Positions 25,873 through 35,700 of a stretch of DNA of 64,000 nucleotides are shown here, one piece after another. A program made the translations under genes and the position numbers. The notes under the pieces are model-generated. The model saw nothing but the letters and a program-made list of their open reading frames with translations, was not told the origin of the DNA and ran no database searches. Source of the DNA: Syntrophaceae bacterium UBA6087 (lineage in GTDB: Bacteria > Desulfobacterota > Desulfomonilia > UBA1062); the NCBI GenBank assembly GCA_002448235.1, contig DIXF01000003.1, positions 124,001 through 188,000 of the forward strand, given 5' to 3'. The first letter of the stretch is position 1, and every line of letters starts with the position of its first letter.

Positions 25873-26121
25873 TCGTATCCTCCTTTTCCTTGCAATCTGA
25901 TATCTACCATAGAGTGCCTGATGAGACAATATACCGTGTCTCTTCATCTCTCAGCAGATTATGGGTTGTGAATATATATTATCCGTCCCATGGAAATCAA
26001 CAGATTCTAAGAGTCACTGCCTGCGGCAAGGCAAAAATTATCGACGGTATATTAAAGATTTGCATACTGAGTGTCGATGGTGGGACAAATAAACCTATAG
26101 AACACTTGCAATTGAGGAGGC

Positions 26122-27180
26122 ATGATGCACTATTCAGACACTATCGAGCAGTCCAGTGAGTACCTGCGCCTTGCGCTCGATCACATGGGACGGTTCCAGA
26201 TACCCGTCGACCCCGTCAACTATTCCGTATGGTACGAATACGTGTCGGGCAGAAACGAGCAGCTCAAGCTCGTTATCGACAATGCTCTGGAAAAGTCGAA
26301 GGCTATCACCCCGCAGCTCAATCGGACACTCTACGAGAGATACGTTGCAGACGAGCATAAGATGATCATCAAAAAGATCCGCGAGGAGCTGAGGAAGGTC
26401 CTTGATACGATCCTGAACCATGTAATCGACGCAGGGGGGCAACTGACGCGCTTCGGGACCATGATTCATATTTATTCCCAGCGGCTCAAAGACGAGCTCG
26501 ATGCGGACAGCGTAAAAAACATCGTTGAGGATATCCTCTCCGAGACACAGGCGATCAAGCGGTCCGGCCTGCTGCTCAAGGAACGGATCATCTCCTCTAC
26601 CCGCGAGATCGAAGGGCTGCGCAAGGATCTGGATAAGATGAGGGAAGAGGCATGGACCGATATGCTCACGGGCCTGAAAAACAGGCGCTACCTTTCCAGC
26701 ATATTCGATCAGGAATCCAAAAACGCCATGGCCTCCGACTCCAAGCTTTCAGCCATCATGCTCGACATCGATCATTTCAAAAAGATAAACGACTCATTCG
26801 GCCATATCGTTGGAGACCGCGTGCTCAAGACCACTGCCGGCATGATAAGGGATTGCATCAAGGGAAGAGATACGGTGATCCGGTATGGAGGCGAGGAATT
26901 CGTGATCATCCTCCCGGACACCCCGCTGGAAGGTGCGCTCACCCTTGCAAAGCATATCTGTACCTACTTCAAGCAGATGAACTGGAAACGCAAGGATACC
27001 GGAGAACTCATCGGACAGGTATTCGTATCCCTGGGCGTCTCCCAGTACCGGCCGGGCGAATCCCTCGATGCGTTCATCCAGAGGGCCGATGACGCCCTGT
27101 ATCTCTCCAAGACCCGGGGCAGATGCAGAGCGACAAGCGAGGCCTGTCTGCAGGAAGAGTACAAGATAGCCGGGATCTGA
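26122..27180 (+). CDS. Diguanylate cyclase (GGDEF domain)
   Basis: 352 aa, likely cytoplasmic. An N-terminal helical region of about 180 residues with no recognised sensor domain precedes a GGDEF domain (LTGLKNRRYL, MLDIDHFKKINDSFGH, active site RYGGEEFVIILP). The sequence makes c-di-GMP from GTP in family members. The inhibitory I-site position reads KGRD instead of RxxD, so product inhibition may be weakened. Two adjacent ATGs (26122, 26125) follow GAGGAGG; the second has slightly better spacing. Divergent from yebC. Confidence 0.9.
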   Translation: MMHYSDTIEQSSEYLRLALDHMGRFQIPVDPVNYSVWYEYVSGRNEQLKLVIDNALEKSKAITPQLNRTLYERYVADEHKMIIKKIREELRKVLDTILNHVIDAGGQLTRFGTMIHIYSQRLKDELDADSVKNIVEDILSETQAIKRSGLLLKERIISSTREIEGLRKDLDKMREEAWTDMLTGLKNRRYLSSIFDQESKNAMASDSKLSAIMLDIDHFKKINDSFGHIVGDRVLKTTAGMIRDCIKGRDTVIRYGGEEFVIILPDTPLEGALTLAKHICTYFKQMNWKRKDTGELIGQVFVSLGVSQYRPGESLDAFIQRADDALYLSKTRGRCRATSEACLQEEYKIAGI

Positions 27181-27245
27181 GAAAGAGAGCGGGTCCGGAC
27201 TCATACCGGCGACCCATAAACCTGCCGACGGACTCGATAGAAGCA

Positions 27246-27941
27246 TCATAGAGAAGAGAGGTACCGCTTCAGGTTTATCTTTTTATTGTTCAATCCCAGC
27301 TTTTTCCGGATATTATTCCTGTGGAATTCTATCTCCTTTTCTGAAAGGTTCAGCATAGCCGATATTTCTTTCGTCGTTTTGCCTTCCCTGATCAGATCTG
27401 CAATCTGGATTTCCGCCGGGGTAATCTCCCGGTTCACGCTGGAGAGGCTCTTGGAAAACGGCGAGGCTATCTCGCGCAGGTGTGATTCGATAAGCCCCAG
27501 GTATTCCCGGGCCATATCATCCAGGGGCCCATCCATGAGCTTATAAAGATAAGGAAACACGCCATGTTTCAGGTTCGATATCACCAGGTCGGCGAATTCG
27601 GCCTTCTCAATATTTGTACGGTCAAGCAGGACCTTCAGAGTTGTGTGGGCCTCGGCCAGATCATTGGACATCCTCTTCAGCTCGGTCTCCTTTACCTGCA
27701 AGCTCTCCTCAAGACTACGCCTCTTTTCTCTTTCTCCCATGAGTTGAAAGAGCATCTGGGCCAATTCTCCCTTCTTGACCACAAGCTGCTGTTCGATGCC
27801 CTGGCTTTCTCTGTCGGAATGGGTAAACTTCATCGCTTCATTGAAAGATGGAACGTCCTGGGCATAGGCATCAAGATACTGATCCTGCTCGGCAGGGTAC
27901 TTGAAAAGATGGGTCCCGGGGTTGTTGCTCTCTTCCGCCAT
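27246..27941 (-). CDS. LuxR-type HTH regulator with coiled-coil N-terminus
   Basis: 231 aa. The C-terminal 65 residues form a LuxR/NarL helix-turn-helix (ITPAEIQIADLIREGKTTKEISAMLNLSEKEI..., RNNIRKKLGL). The N-terminal part has a heptad-like segment (residues about 40-90) and no receiver or PAS domain that I recognise. Likely a DNA-binding regulator. It lies 20 bases upstream of the end of the SCP2 gene's stop on the same strand and may share its transcript. Confidence 0.8.
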   Translation of the reverse strand: MAEESNNPGTHLFKYPAEQDQYLDAYAQDVPSFNEAMKFTHSDRESQGIEQQLVVKKGELAQMLFQLMGEREKRRSLEESLQVKETELKRMSNDLAEAHTTLKVLLDRTNIEKAEFADLVISNLKHGVFPYLYKLMDGPLDDMAREYLGLIESHLREIASPFSKSLSSVNREITPAEIQIADLIREGKTTKEISAMLNLSEKEIEFHRNNIRKKLGLNNKKINLKRYLSSL

Positions 27942-27960
27942 TTGAACCTCAGCCTCCGTT

Positions 27961-28413
27961 TCATTCTTCTGATCTCGATGGTATCTCGAACTGCAAAGGT
28001 TCCCGGTGAAACGTATCCGTGTTTAATAAATACAGGGCATCTCCCGGCCTCTCCTGCAGGAGTTCCTTTTCCCTGGCGCAGACCTTTCGGAATAATTTCA
28101 GCGCCCTCTGTGCAAGCACGATATCTCCCTTCACCTCCACCTTCCCCGATAAATAGGTCTTTATGGGCCGAATTTTCCCAAGAACCATCTGAACCCAGAT
28201 ATCCAGACTCGTGGTGATGGTTACATCCGGGTTTTCATGATACCCCTGATACGCCTTCACCCCTCCAGGACCGATCCTGTAGTAGAGTATTCCGCCATCT
28301 TTCCCACTGAGAACGAACTGTATTATAGCGTCCGAAATCCCGGCTACTTCCGGGTCTGCAAGACGCTCTGCATACTCAAGGAATGTTTTCGCCTTCCATA
28401 CCGTGTTTGTCAT
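27961..28413 (-). CDS. SCP2 sterol-carrier-like lipid-binding protein
   Basis: 150 aa. Core matches the SCP-2 fold (AIIQFVLSGKDGGILYYRI, NPDVTITTSLDIWVQMVLGK, the LSGKVEVKGDIVLAQ segment). These small proteins bind acyl-CoA or other lipids in a hydrophobic tunnel. ATG 28413 follows GGGGGCAG; an in-frame ATG at 28446 is a weaker alternative. It is divergent from the dehydratase-type cassette, so both share an AT-rich control region. Confidence 0.78.
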   Translation of the reverse strand: MTNTVWKAKTFLEYAERLADPEVAGISDAIIQFVLSGKDGGILYYRIGPGGVKAYQGYHENPDVTITTSLDIWVQMVLGKIRPIKTYLSGKVEVKGDIVLAQRALKLFRKVCAREKELLQERPGDALYLLNTDTFHREPLQFEIPSRSEE

Positions 28414-28762
28414 TACACTGCCCCCTTGAAGCCGCAACATAACCACTCAGAGTAAACCCGGAATTAATTATTGATAAAAATGGGTTAGATCATGAATTCA
28501 TCACTATAAAAAATCCTACAGAGCGTTTTCTCATGGACAAAAATTTAACTGAATTTCTGCTCAAAAGAAGACAATAAGTAAGCTTCATTACTTGTAAGTG
28601 CTTAAGAGTAATAATGATTATCTCGTATATTTTTACCAGGAATTTATCAGGAATTTATTACAGGGGGGTAGGATATATTTTTATGAAAGGGATTTGAAAC
28701 AAGAAAGCATGTTTCCATACGCGCACGTAAAGGTTGAACGTTGATACAATTAGGAGGTTTCC
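28414..28762. promoter_or_regulatory. AT-rich divergent control region of SCP2 and the activase cassette
   Basis: Contains an 11-bp tandem repeat (AGGAATTTATC at 28638, AGGAATTTATT at 28649) and an inverted repeat GAAACA-N8-TGTTTC (28696-28715), about 50 to 125 bases upstream of the activase start. Both are plausible operator sites. No clear -35/-10 pair or -24/-12 promoter was found. Confidence 0.45.
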
Positions 28763-30250
28763 ATGAATACCACATCACAGAAAAATATTGACCGGACATC
28801 ATGCTCGGCGTTTCAAGCGCTGAAACATGAGGGCGAGGTCAGCTACAAGATCCCCTTCTCGTATGAGAAATCAGGTGATGAAAAATGGTCGGATGCCTGG
28901 AGCAGTGTTCTGCCATTCTTTATGCGTCTTCTTTCCGGTCCGGGCGATTCCCATGAATACCTGCATGACCTGGATATTCTTTCTGCCGATCTATCCCACC
29001 CTGTAGTGATACTGAGCCAGAGAGGGCTTACGATCCGGGCGGGATTCTCCAGTTCAGACCTCTGGATAAGGATCTGCCTTACAGAAACCGGCACCGATGT
29101 GCATGAACTCGCACTCTCACAGCTGGACAAATGTTTTCTCGGCCTCGACAGGCCTGTTTATAAATATATGTACAAAAATGGCAGTCTTAAAGCCTTCCCG
29201 AACAAAGAACGTGCCTGGGCAGAAAATATCCGCTGCTTTATCGGGGTCGATGCAGGTTCTATTTCTATAAACACGGCTGTTGTGGACGAGGCAGGGGTAG
29301 TTCTAGCAACGGATTACACATTGACCGAGGGAGATGTGCTGAACAATATCAAAAAATCCCTGTCAAGGACCTATAGCCTTCTGCCGGACAACCTCACAAT
29401 TCATGGTACAGGGGTTACGGGCAGCGGCAATGAGATCGCCATGGCGGTCCTCAATGCCGACATCTATGAGACCGAGCTCGATGCTCATGCAGAGGCGGCT
29501 ATGCATCTTGTACCAGGCGTGCAGGTCATCTTCGACATCGGCGGCCAGGACTCCAAGGTCATGTATATAGAAGACGGCATGCTCGACGAGGCAGGCATGA
29601 ATAAAAAATGCGGGGCCGGCACGGGTGCCTTTCTCGATGCGCAGGCAGCACGTCTGGGCATACCCATCGAAGAGTTCGGCGAGGTGTCGCTGAAGGCCAA
29701 CAAACCTTACAGCTTTTCATCCATGTGCACTGTCTTTGTGGGCAGGGATCTTATCTCGGAGCAGGCTAAAGGCAATACGAGGGAGAACATAATTGCCGGA
29801 CTGCACAAGTCTCTGGCCAAGAACTTTTTCTCCACTCTGGGCATAGACAAAAAACGCCTGAAAACCCCCATCGCATTTCAAGGCGGGGTAGCGAACAACA
29901 TCGGGGTGAAAAGAGCCCTGGAAGAGTGCCTTGAAGAAGCCCGGGGTAAACCCTGTGAGATTATCGTGCCCCCGCACAACAACGTGATGGGCGCCATCGG
30001 GATGGCCCTGATTGCCCGGAGAGAATCGAAGGCGATCGGCAGGTCGGCGTTCAGAGGTTTCAAGGAGACATCGCGCATCGTCTCCGAATTTGTCGAGTGT
30101 GACAAGTTCGATTGCATCGGCTGCGGCAAGGACCGTATTTGCGACCTGGTCAAGCTTTCCATCGATAACACTCCGGACCGTACGCTCTATGCGTGCCGCG
30201 AATACTATCTGTCAGGAAGGCAGCACGAGCAAAGCGAGGTCAAACAGTGA
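28763..30250 (+). CDS. 2-hydroxyacyl-CoA dehydratase/benzoyl-CoA reductase-type activase (BadF/BadG/BcrA/BcrD ATPase family)
   Basis: 495 aa. The ASKHA ATPase core begins near residue 156 (FIGVDAGSISINT) and includes DIGGQDSK and the two Cys that hold the bridging 4Fe-4S cluster (KCGAGTGAFLD near 283, MCTVFVGRD near 321). Family members use ATP to push an electron onto the dehydratase or reductase partner. Odd: an extra N-terminal region of about 150 residues without a recognised domain, and a C-terminal Cys set C-x4-C-x2-C-x5-C (CDKFDCIGC..C) that could hold another metal centre. TTAGGAGG precedes ATG 28763. The stop overlaps the next gene's GTG start. Confidence 0.88.
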   Translation: MNTTSQKNIDRTSCSAFQALKHEGEVSYKIPFSYEKSGDEKWSDAWSSVLPFFMRLLSGPGDSHEYLHDLDILSADLSHPVVILSQRGLTIRAGFSSSDLWIRICLTETGTDVHELALSQLDKCFLGLDRPVYKYMYKNGSLKAFPNKERAWAENIRCFIGVDAGSISINTAVVDEAGVVLATDYTLTEGDVLNNIKKSLSRTYSLLPDNLTIHGTGVTGSGNEIAMAVLNADIYETELDAHAEAAMHLVPGVQVIFDIGGQDSKVMYIEDGMLDEAGMNKKCGAGTGAFLDAQAARLGIPIEEFGEVSLKANKPYSFSSMCTVFVGRDLISEQAKGNTRENIIAGLHKSLAKNFFSTLGIDKKRLKTPIAFQGGVANNIGVKRALEECLEEARGKPCEIIVPPHNNVMGAIGMALIARRESKAIGRSAFRGFKETSRIVSEFVECDKFDCIGCGKDRICDLVKLSIDNTPDRTLYACREYYLSGRQHEQSEVKQ

Positions 30251-31314
30251 ATAACCCAAAAATCGGGTGGTTCTGCACCTATACTCCCATCGAGATATTG
30301 GAAGCAGCCGGCCTGGAGCCTTACGGGGTCAGGTTAGATTCAGGGAAAGGCCATGAAGACGTATATCTTGGCGATTCCATGTGCTCATACGTACGCAGCT
30401 GCCTGGGCGGTGCCCTCTCAGGGGAATATGATTTCCTTGACGGTGTAGTCATGGCTCATTCCTGCGAGTGTATGCGAAGGCTCTATGACGGCTGGGAATT
30501 CAAACGGGGCGACATCAAGCCGGGATGCCTCAACCTGCTTGATGTGCCCCGGATTTACACCGAGAGGAGCGTCGATTTCTTTGCCAGTGAGATCGAGCGT
30601 TTCAAGCAATCGGTCGAGGCCGTGTACGGTGAGATATCCCAGCAGGCGATCATTGATGCTGCAGTAAAATCGCTTCACACATCCCGGCTGCTTTCCATAA
30701 TCGATGGAGCCCGAAAACGTCACGACACACCGGTCACCGGCACAAAAGTACAGGAGATCATGGCAAAGGGCATGAAAACCAATCGCGATGCGTTCAATAC
30801 AGAGCTGGAAACATTGATTGCAAACTTAGGATCGGGTGACGACCGTTTGAGCCAGCCCCGTATCTTGGTTTATGGAGGACCGGCGAACGCCCGTCTTGTC
30901 GAGGCAATCGAGGATGCAGGAGGGCTGGTGGTGTACGAACACATGTGCAACGGCATCCGACAGATCAGGGCAAACCAGAACTTGAAAGATGATCCCATCA
31001 GGTACCTTGCAAGGAGTTATCTCTCAAAACCCCCTTGCCCGCGCATGATCGGCGAGCACGGTATCTTCGGCCTATCCCGACTGAAGCGGATCGCCCAGGA
31101 ATACAAGGTCGACGGCATCATCTACTTCACCATCAAGTTCTGTTCCAACGCACAGGCACTATGGCCCATGTTCAAGGACGTTCTCGCCGGGGTCGTGCCG
31201 ATAAAAATGCTGGAGGGTGATGTATCGCCGGATATAAACACCCGTGAAGTGCATTCTTTCGTGAAAAATCTTTCAAGGAGGTTACAACAACATGGCACCG
31301 GCACAGAGGGTTAA
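30247..31314 (+). CDS. 2-hydroxyacyl-CoA dehydratase-type subunit (HgdB/BcrB-C family) 1
   Basis: 355 aa. Member of the dehydratase D-component family: IGWFCTYTPIEILEAAGLEPYGV at the N-terminus and Cys-containing segments SMCSYVRSCLGG, HSCECMRRLYD, and IKFCSNAQALWP, which in relatives ligate a 4Fe-4S cluster. The frame opens at 30193, but GTG 30247 gives the standard N-terminus, follows GAGGTC and overlaps the activase stop, so I take that start. Substrate is not predictable from sequence alone; both dehydration of 2-hydroxyacyl-CoA and reduction of an aromatic or enoyl-CoA are known in the family. Confidence 0.85.
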   Translation: MNNPKIGWFCTYTPIEILEAAGLEPYGVRLDSGKGHEDVYLGDSMCSYVRSCLGGALSGEYDFLDGVVMAHSCECMRRLYDGWEFKRGDIKPGCLNLLDVPRIYTERSVDFFASEIERFKQSVEAVYGEISQQAIIDAAVKSLHTSRLLSIIDGARKRHDTPVTGTKVQEIMAKGMKTNRDAFNTELETLIANLGSGDDRLSQPRILVYGGPANARLVEAIEDAGGLVVYEHMCNGIRQIRANQNLKDDPIRYLARSYLSKPPCPRMIGEHGIFGLSRLKRIAQEYKVDGIIYFTIKFCSNAQALWPMFKDVLAGVVPIKMLEGDVSPDINTREVHSFVKNLSRRLQQHGTGTEG

Positions 31315-32659
31315 GCAAAACACGGAACAGAGAAAGATTCAGTTCGGGAACTTTGCGGCCATGACCGGCCTTGACGAAGACGCTATGACGGAGGCTGCGG
31401 CTGCGCAGTTTGCTGTACCTGCCTCTGAGCTGAGCGCCTCCCATAAACGGGGAAGACTCCTTGCAGACCAACTGCTCCGCTCCTTCAATAAAAGACCGGG
31501 GCAGTCGGACATTTATCAATTTGTCGCCTGGCGAAGCCTCTTCATGCCCACCGAGATCATTTATGCCATGGGGATCATGCCCTTCACCATCGAGATGTTC
31601 GCCGCACACCTCGGCATGTCGGGTCTTGCAGGCGGAAGGCTCGAAACAGCCGAGGGCTCGGGCTTCTCGCCCGACTTGTGCTCCTTTATCAAAACAGGAG
31701 CAGGCGCCATGATCGAGGACATTCTTCCATCGCCCGATATTATCCTGACCACTTCGCACCTGTGCGACCCGGCTGCCAAGTTCGCGGCCCACACCGCGCA
31801 CAGATACAACAGGCCTGAGTTCGTCCTGGATATACCCTACGGTATCTGGTCGCTCGGAAGCAGCATTTCTGACATCCGGAAGCTAAACGAGGCAGTAGGC
31901 TATGTAGCCTGCCAACTGGAAGACATGGCGGAATTCATTACCAGGGAGACCGGCATAAAACTGGACATGCCAAAGCTCACCGAGATTATTGGGCGGACGA
32001 ACGAGGCACGCAGATGGCTCATGATGGGCAATGACCTGGCCCGCTACGCAAACCCGGTCATCAGCAAAGGCAGCAAGGAGCTCAATTATGCAGCGAACCT
32101 CATGCAGACATGGGGCACGGAAGAGATCGTCGATGTGTACCGGACAAGGTACGAGGAATTCCAGGCCGGTGGCCGTTCCGGGCGCACCGCCTCCTCCAGG
32201 CCCAGGATCATCTGGTTCCACTTAAGGCCCTACTACCATAATACCTTGCTGGGATATATCGAAGATCATGCCGACATAGTGCACTCCCAGGTGAATCATG
32301 TTTTCTGGGATGAGATGGACCTGAACGATCCGTTCCGTTCGATCGCACGCAGGGTGCTCATGAGCCCGGCATACTGCCCGGTCAGGCAGAGGACCGAGAT
32401 GATCATCGACAATATGCACAAGGGCGAAGGGATTATAGCCTTCTATCCCAAATCCTGCCGGCACTTCCACAGCAGCGCTCGGATCGAGGCGGAGATGATG
32501 AAACAGGCCGGAATCCCCATGCTCACCATCGATGGAGACTGTATCGACAACCGGGGGGACGACTTCCTGGTGCTTAAGACCAGGATAGACAGATTTTTCA
32601 AAAGCCTCCGCCTGCAAGCCCGAGACGATGCCGAGCCTCTGTCGGCTCAGGGTCGCTGA
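31292..32659 (+). CDS. 2-hydroxyacyl-CoA dehydratase-type subunit (HgdB/BcrB-C family) 2
   Basis: 455 aa. Partner subunit with the same fold: MPTEIIYAMGIMPFTIEMFAA, DLCSFIKTGAG, TTSHLCDPAAKFA, and a late SPAYCPVRQRTEM segment giving cluster cysteines. It is longer than subunit 1, with an N-terminal extension of about 70 residues. AAGGAGG at 31275 sets ATG 31292, giving a 23-base overlap with subunit 1 in another frame. Together with the activase this makes a compact three-gene cassette. Confidence 0.85.
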   Translation: MAPAQRVKQNTEQRKIQFGNFAAMTGLDEDAMTEAAAAQFAVPASELSASHKRGRLLADQLLRSFNKRPGQSDIYQFVAWRSLFMPTEIIYAMGIMPFTIEMFAAHLGMSGLAGGRLETAEGSGFSPDLCSFIKTGAGAMIEDILPSPDIILTTSHLCDPAAKFAAHTAHRYNRPEFVLDIPYGIWSLGSSISDIRKLNEAVGYVACQLEDMAEFITRETGIKLDMPKLTEIIGRTNEARRWLMMGNDLARYANPVISKGSKELNYAANLMQTWGTEEIVDVYRTRYEEFQAGGRSGRTASSRPRIIWFHLRPYYHNTLLGYIEDHADIVHSQVNHVFWDEMDLNDPFRSIARRVLMSPAYCPVRQRTEMIIDNMHKGEGIIAFYPKSCRHFHSSARIEAEMMKQAGIPMLTIDGDCIDNRGDDFLVLKTRIDRFFKSLRLQARDDAEPLSAQGR

Positions 32660-32779
32660 CCAGGTCTCAGTTACCGGCAACACCGGTATTTCATAGGCTC
32701 ATTGTGCTGTCAGCATTATTCTGCAGGCTTTTCTGGAGCACGGCCCGCTATTCTCAAAAAAGGCAATTTTGACAGAGCC

Positions 32780-35700
32780 CTAGCGGGAACCGGTATCGGG
32801 GTCTGATATCAACTTCTTGAAAAGTTGTTCAGTTTCCTTGCTCAAGGGGCAGTCGAGTTCGTCCACGATACTCTTCCGGCACCGCTCATAGATCCTCTTC
32901 ACCATTGTCCTGTTCCCATGGAAGGAATGGAAACGCATCAGCCGCTGGTACATATCTTCCGCATAGGCATCCTTTGCAAGATATTTACCGCAGTAGTCGA
33001 TTGCCTTCTGGTAATCCTTCTCCGATTCAAAGTAATCGACAAGGCTTGCAAGGACAGCCAAATACTCTTCTTTCAGCCGGTCCCTCTCTTCTATGCACCA
33101 TGATTCGTACAGATCCTCTTCCAAAAAGTCTCCATGGAACAGGTCGGCTGCATGCAGGAGCTGCCGCGCCGCCTCCCTGTTATCGGCTGCCTTGCGGGCC
33201 ATTAAGCAGGCCTCTTCGAACCCATCGAGATCAACGCTGCCGCCATCGCCCAGGTTCAGCAGGTAGTTGTCCCCATCGCTTAAGATATAGGATGACGGCA
33301 TCCCCCGTGGCCCGGAAGGTTCGAGCATCTTCCTCACCGTGGCCAGGGTCACATGGAACCGTTTTGCGGTCTTGCGGGGATCTTCCTCAGGCCAGAGGTG
33401 TTCCATGAACACATCTTTGTTTACATAACCTTTTGACCGATAGTGAACCAGGAGTTTAAAAAGCATCCTGGCCTTCTTGCTCGTCCAGGTCTGTGCCGGG
33501 ATCTCCTCGTCGCCGCGATAGACCTTAAACTTTCCGAGGGTGAATATCTTCAGCCCTGAAGGAGGCTGCATCGGCAATGTATTGAGGATTATCCTGCACG
33601 CGCGAGCAATCTCCGATATCCCCATGGACTCCAGTTGGATGAGCGTGGCCTTGAATTCCGGATCGATCCTGTGGAAAAGGCTCAGGAGATATTCCTTCAT
33701 CTCGCCCTGCTCATAGAGTTCTGCCAGGGGGACAATCAGAAGAAGCAGGTTCTCGACTAACCAGTGATCATACCTGTTGGCCTGGGCGATCTTCAGGCTC
33801 TCCCGTGCATGTTCGATTGCCGAATCCTTCTTACTCTGCAAAGATGCAATACATGAACGGATAGACGCAACCCACCATGTTAATTGTTTGGCAGTGGGAT
33901 TACTTCTGATTGCATCCCGGATTATCGATTCAGCTTCGGCGACATTCCCTTGAAAGGTTCTTATCAATGCCAGCGTAGTCATCAACGCAGCCTTTACGTC
34001 AGGAAATTCGTTCGTCTCAAGTATCCTGAACCCCTGGCCGGTCATTTCCTCGGCAGTTTTGACATCCCCCATCCGCAGGTAAACTGATGACAGAGCAGAA
34101 TAAGAATTCGCCTCGCCCCAGAGGCTTCCGGTCTCGACGAAAAACTTCAGTGCCTGCCTGCCGTACTCGAGGGCTTCGGAATGTCTTTTCATGCCCATGT
34201 TGTTCAAACAGATTCCCAGAAGGAGCCATCCCAGGGTAGTATCACGTAACCCTTTCTCCCGGATGAGCTTCAGCCCTGTGGTAGAGTTTCCGAGCCCCTT
34301 CTCGTACATCCCGGCATGGAAATACGTCATGCCGGCATGGTTGTAATAAATGGACCGAAACCGGTGGTTCTCACTGCCGTCAAGAAGCTGCCCGGCCTGC
34401 TCTATCAGTGGAATCACCGCTTGAATATCGCCCGACATCATATACCGGATAGTACGGTTCAGAAAAAGGGTGGCCTGCCTTTCATCCCTCAGGGTCTTGT
34501 CAGGAATTTCGGCGGCATATGCATACGCTTCGCTGAAATATCGATCAGCTTCATCCGGTTTGCCCAGGAATGCTGAGATGAATACCATCTGGGTCATAAG
34601 CAGGTTGCGCAACCAGGGTACACTCGCAGGGTTTTCCAGTGTCCTGGTGTACAGCTCTTCGGCATCACGGAAATATCCCATCGGATAGTAAAGGATTCCC
34701 AGTTCGAACTCGCAGAGATCGGCCCATACTTCCGAACCCTCCCGTCTGAACATGTCCCTGGCTCTCTTGAATTCTTCGATAGCCTTCTGCAGCAGTCCTT
34801 GAGAAGCTTTGACCTGCGCACTTAAGTACAGGAGCTGCGGAGTGCTGTTCACTATGTCTCGGGGAATCTTATCGAGGAGTGCGCCGACGAGCTGCATTCT
34901 CCACAACATGAGCATCCTGCCCGTTGTAGTAAGTACCCGGGACGCCTCCGAATATTCCCGAGCAGCGAGGTAATGGGTGATCGCCTCTTCCATCATGCCC
35001 AGATCTTCCGAGAGTAATCCGGCCTTTTTATGGAGGCCTACGATCTCTCCATCGGAATATTCAGCAGCCAATCTCGATGTGAGAAAATCCCGGAAAAGGT
35101 GGTGATAAAAATACTCCTGGCCGATATCGTCCAGGGAATAAGTGAACAGGTGGTTCTTTTCAAGATACCCGAGGATATCGCCCGAGTTTTCGATCCCCAG
35201 GAACCGGTCGCACAAGGCCCTGTTTAACCGCGACAACAGTGATGTCTTAAGGAGAAACCCCCTGATCTGTTCAGGCAGGAACGAAAAGACATTCTCCTCC
35301 AGGTATTCCGAGATCACCCTTCCCGATCCCTTCAGCCTGGCCAGAAGCTCATCGATCTCTTTCTGGTCTTTCCCCTTGACGGCATGATAAAACATGATGA
35401 GGCCGGCGATCCAGCCTTTGCTGTGGGAATGGATCGATCCGATGGTTTCTTTCGAAAGGCTCATGCCAAAAGTCTGGCCGAAGAGCCTGGAAGTTTCAGC
35501 AGGGGTGAATGCCAGGTCTTTTTCGGTAACTTCTACAACCTCGCCCATGACCCTGAAGCGCGACAGCGCAAGCTTGATCTGTGCCCTGCTGATAATAATG
35601 AGGTGAAGTTGCGGCGGAAGATGCTCCACCAGGAACTGGACACAGTCGAGGATCTCACGGCTGTCCTGAACGAGATGGAAATCATCGAGCACGATCGTGA

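Noticed and set aside
25890..26159. 89-codon open frame upstream of the diguanylate cyclase
   Set aside because: Lies in a divergent promoter region, no ribosome site, overlaps the cyclase start.
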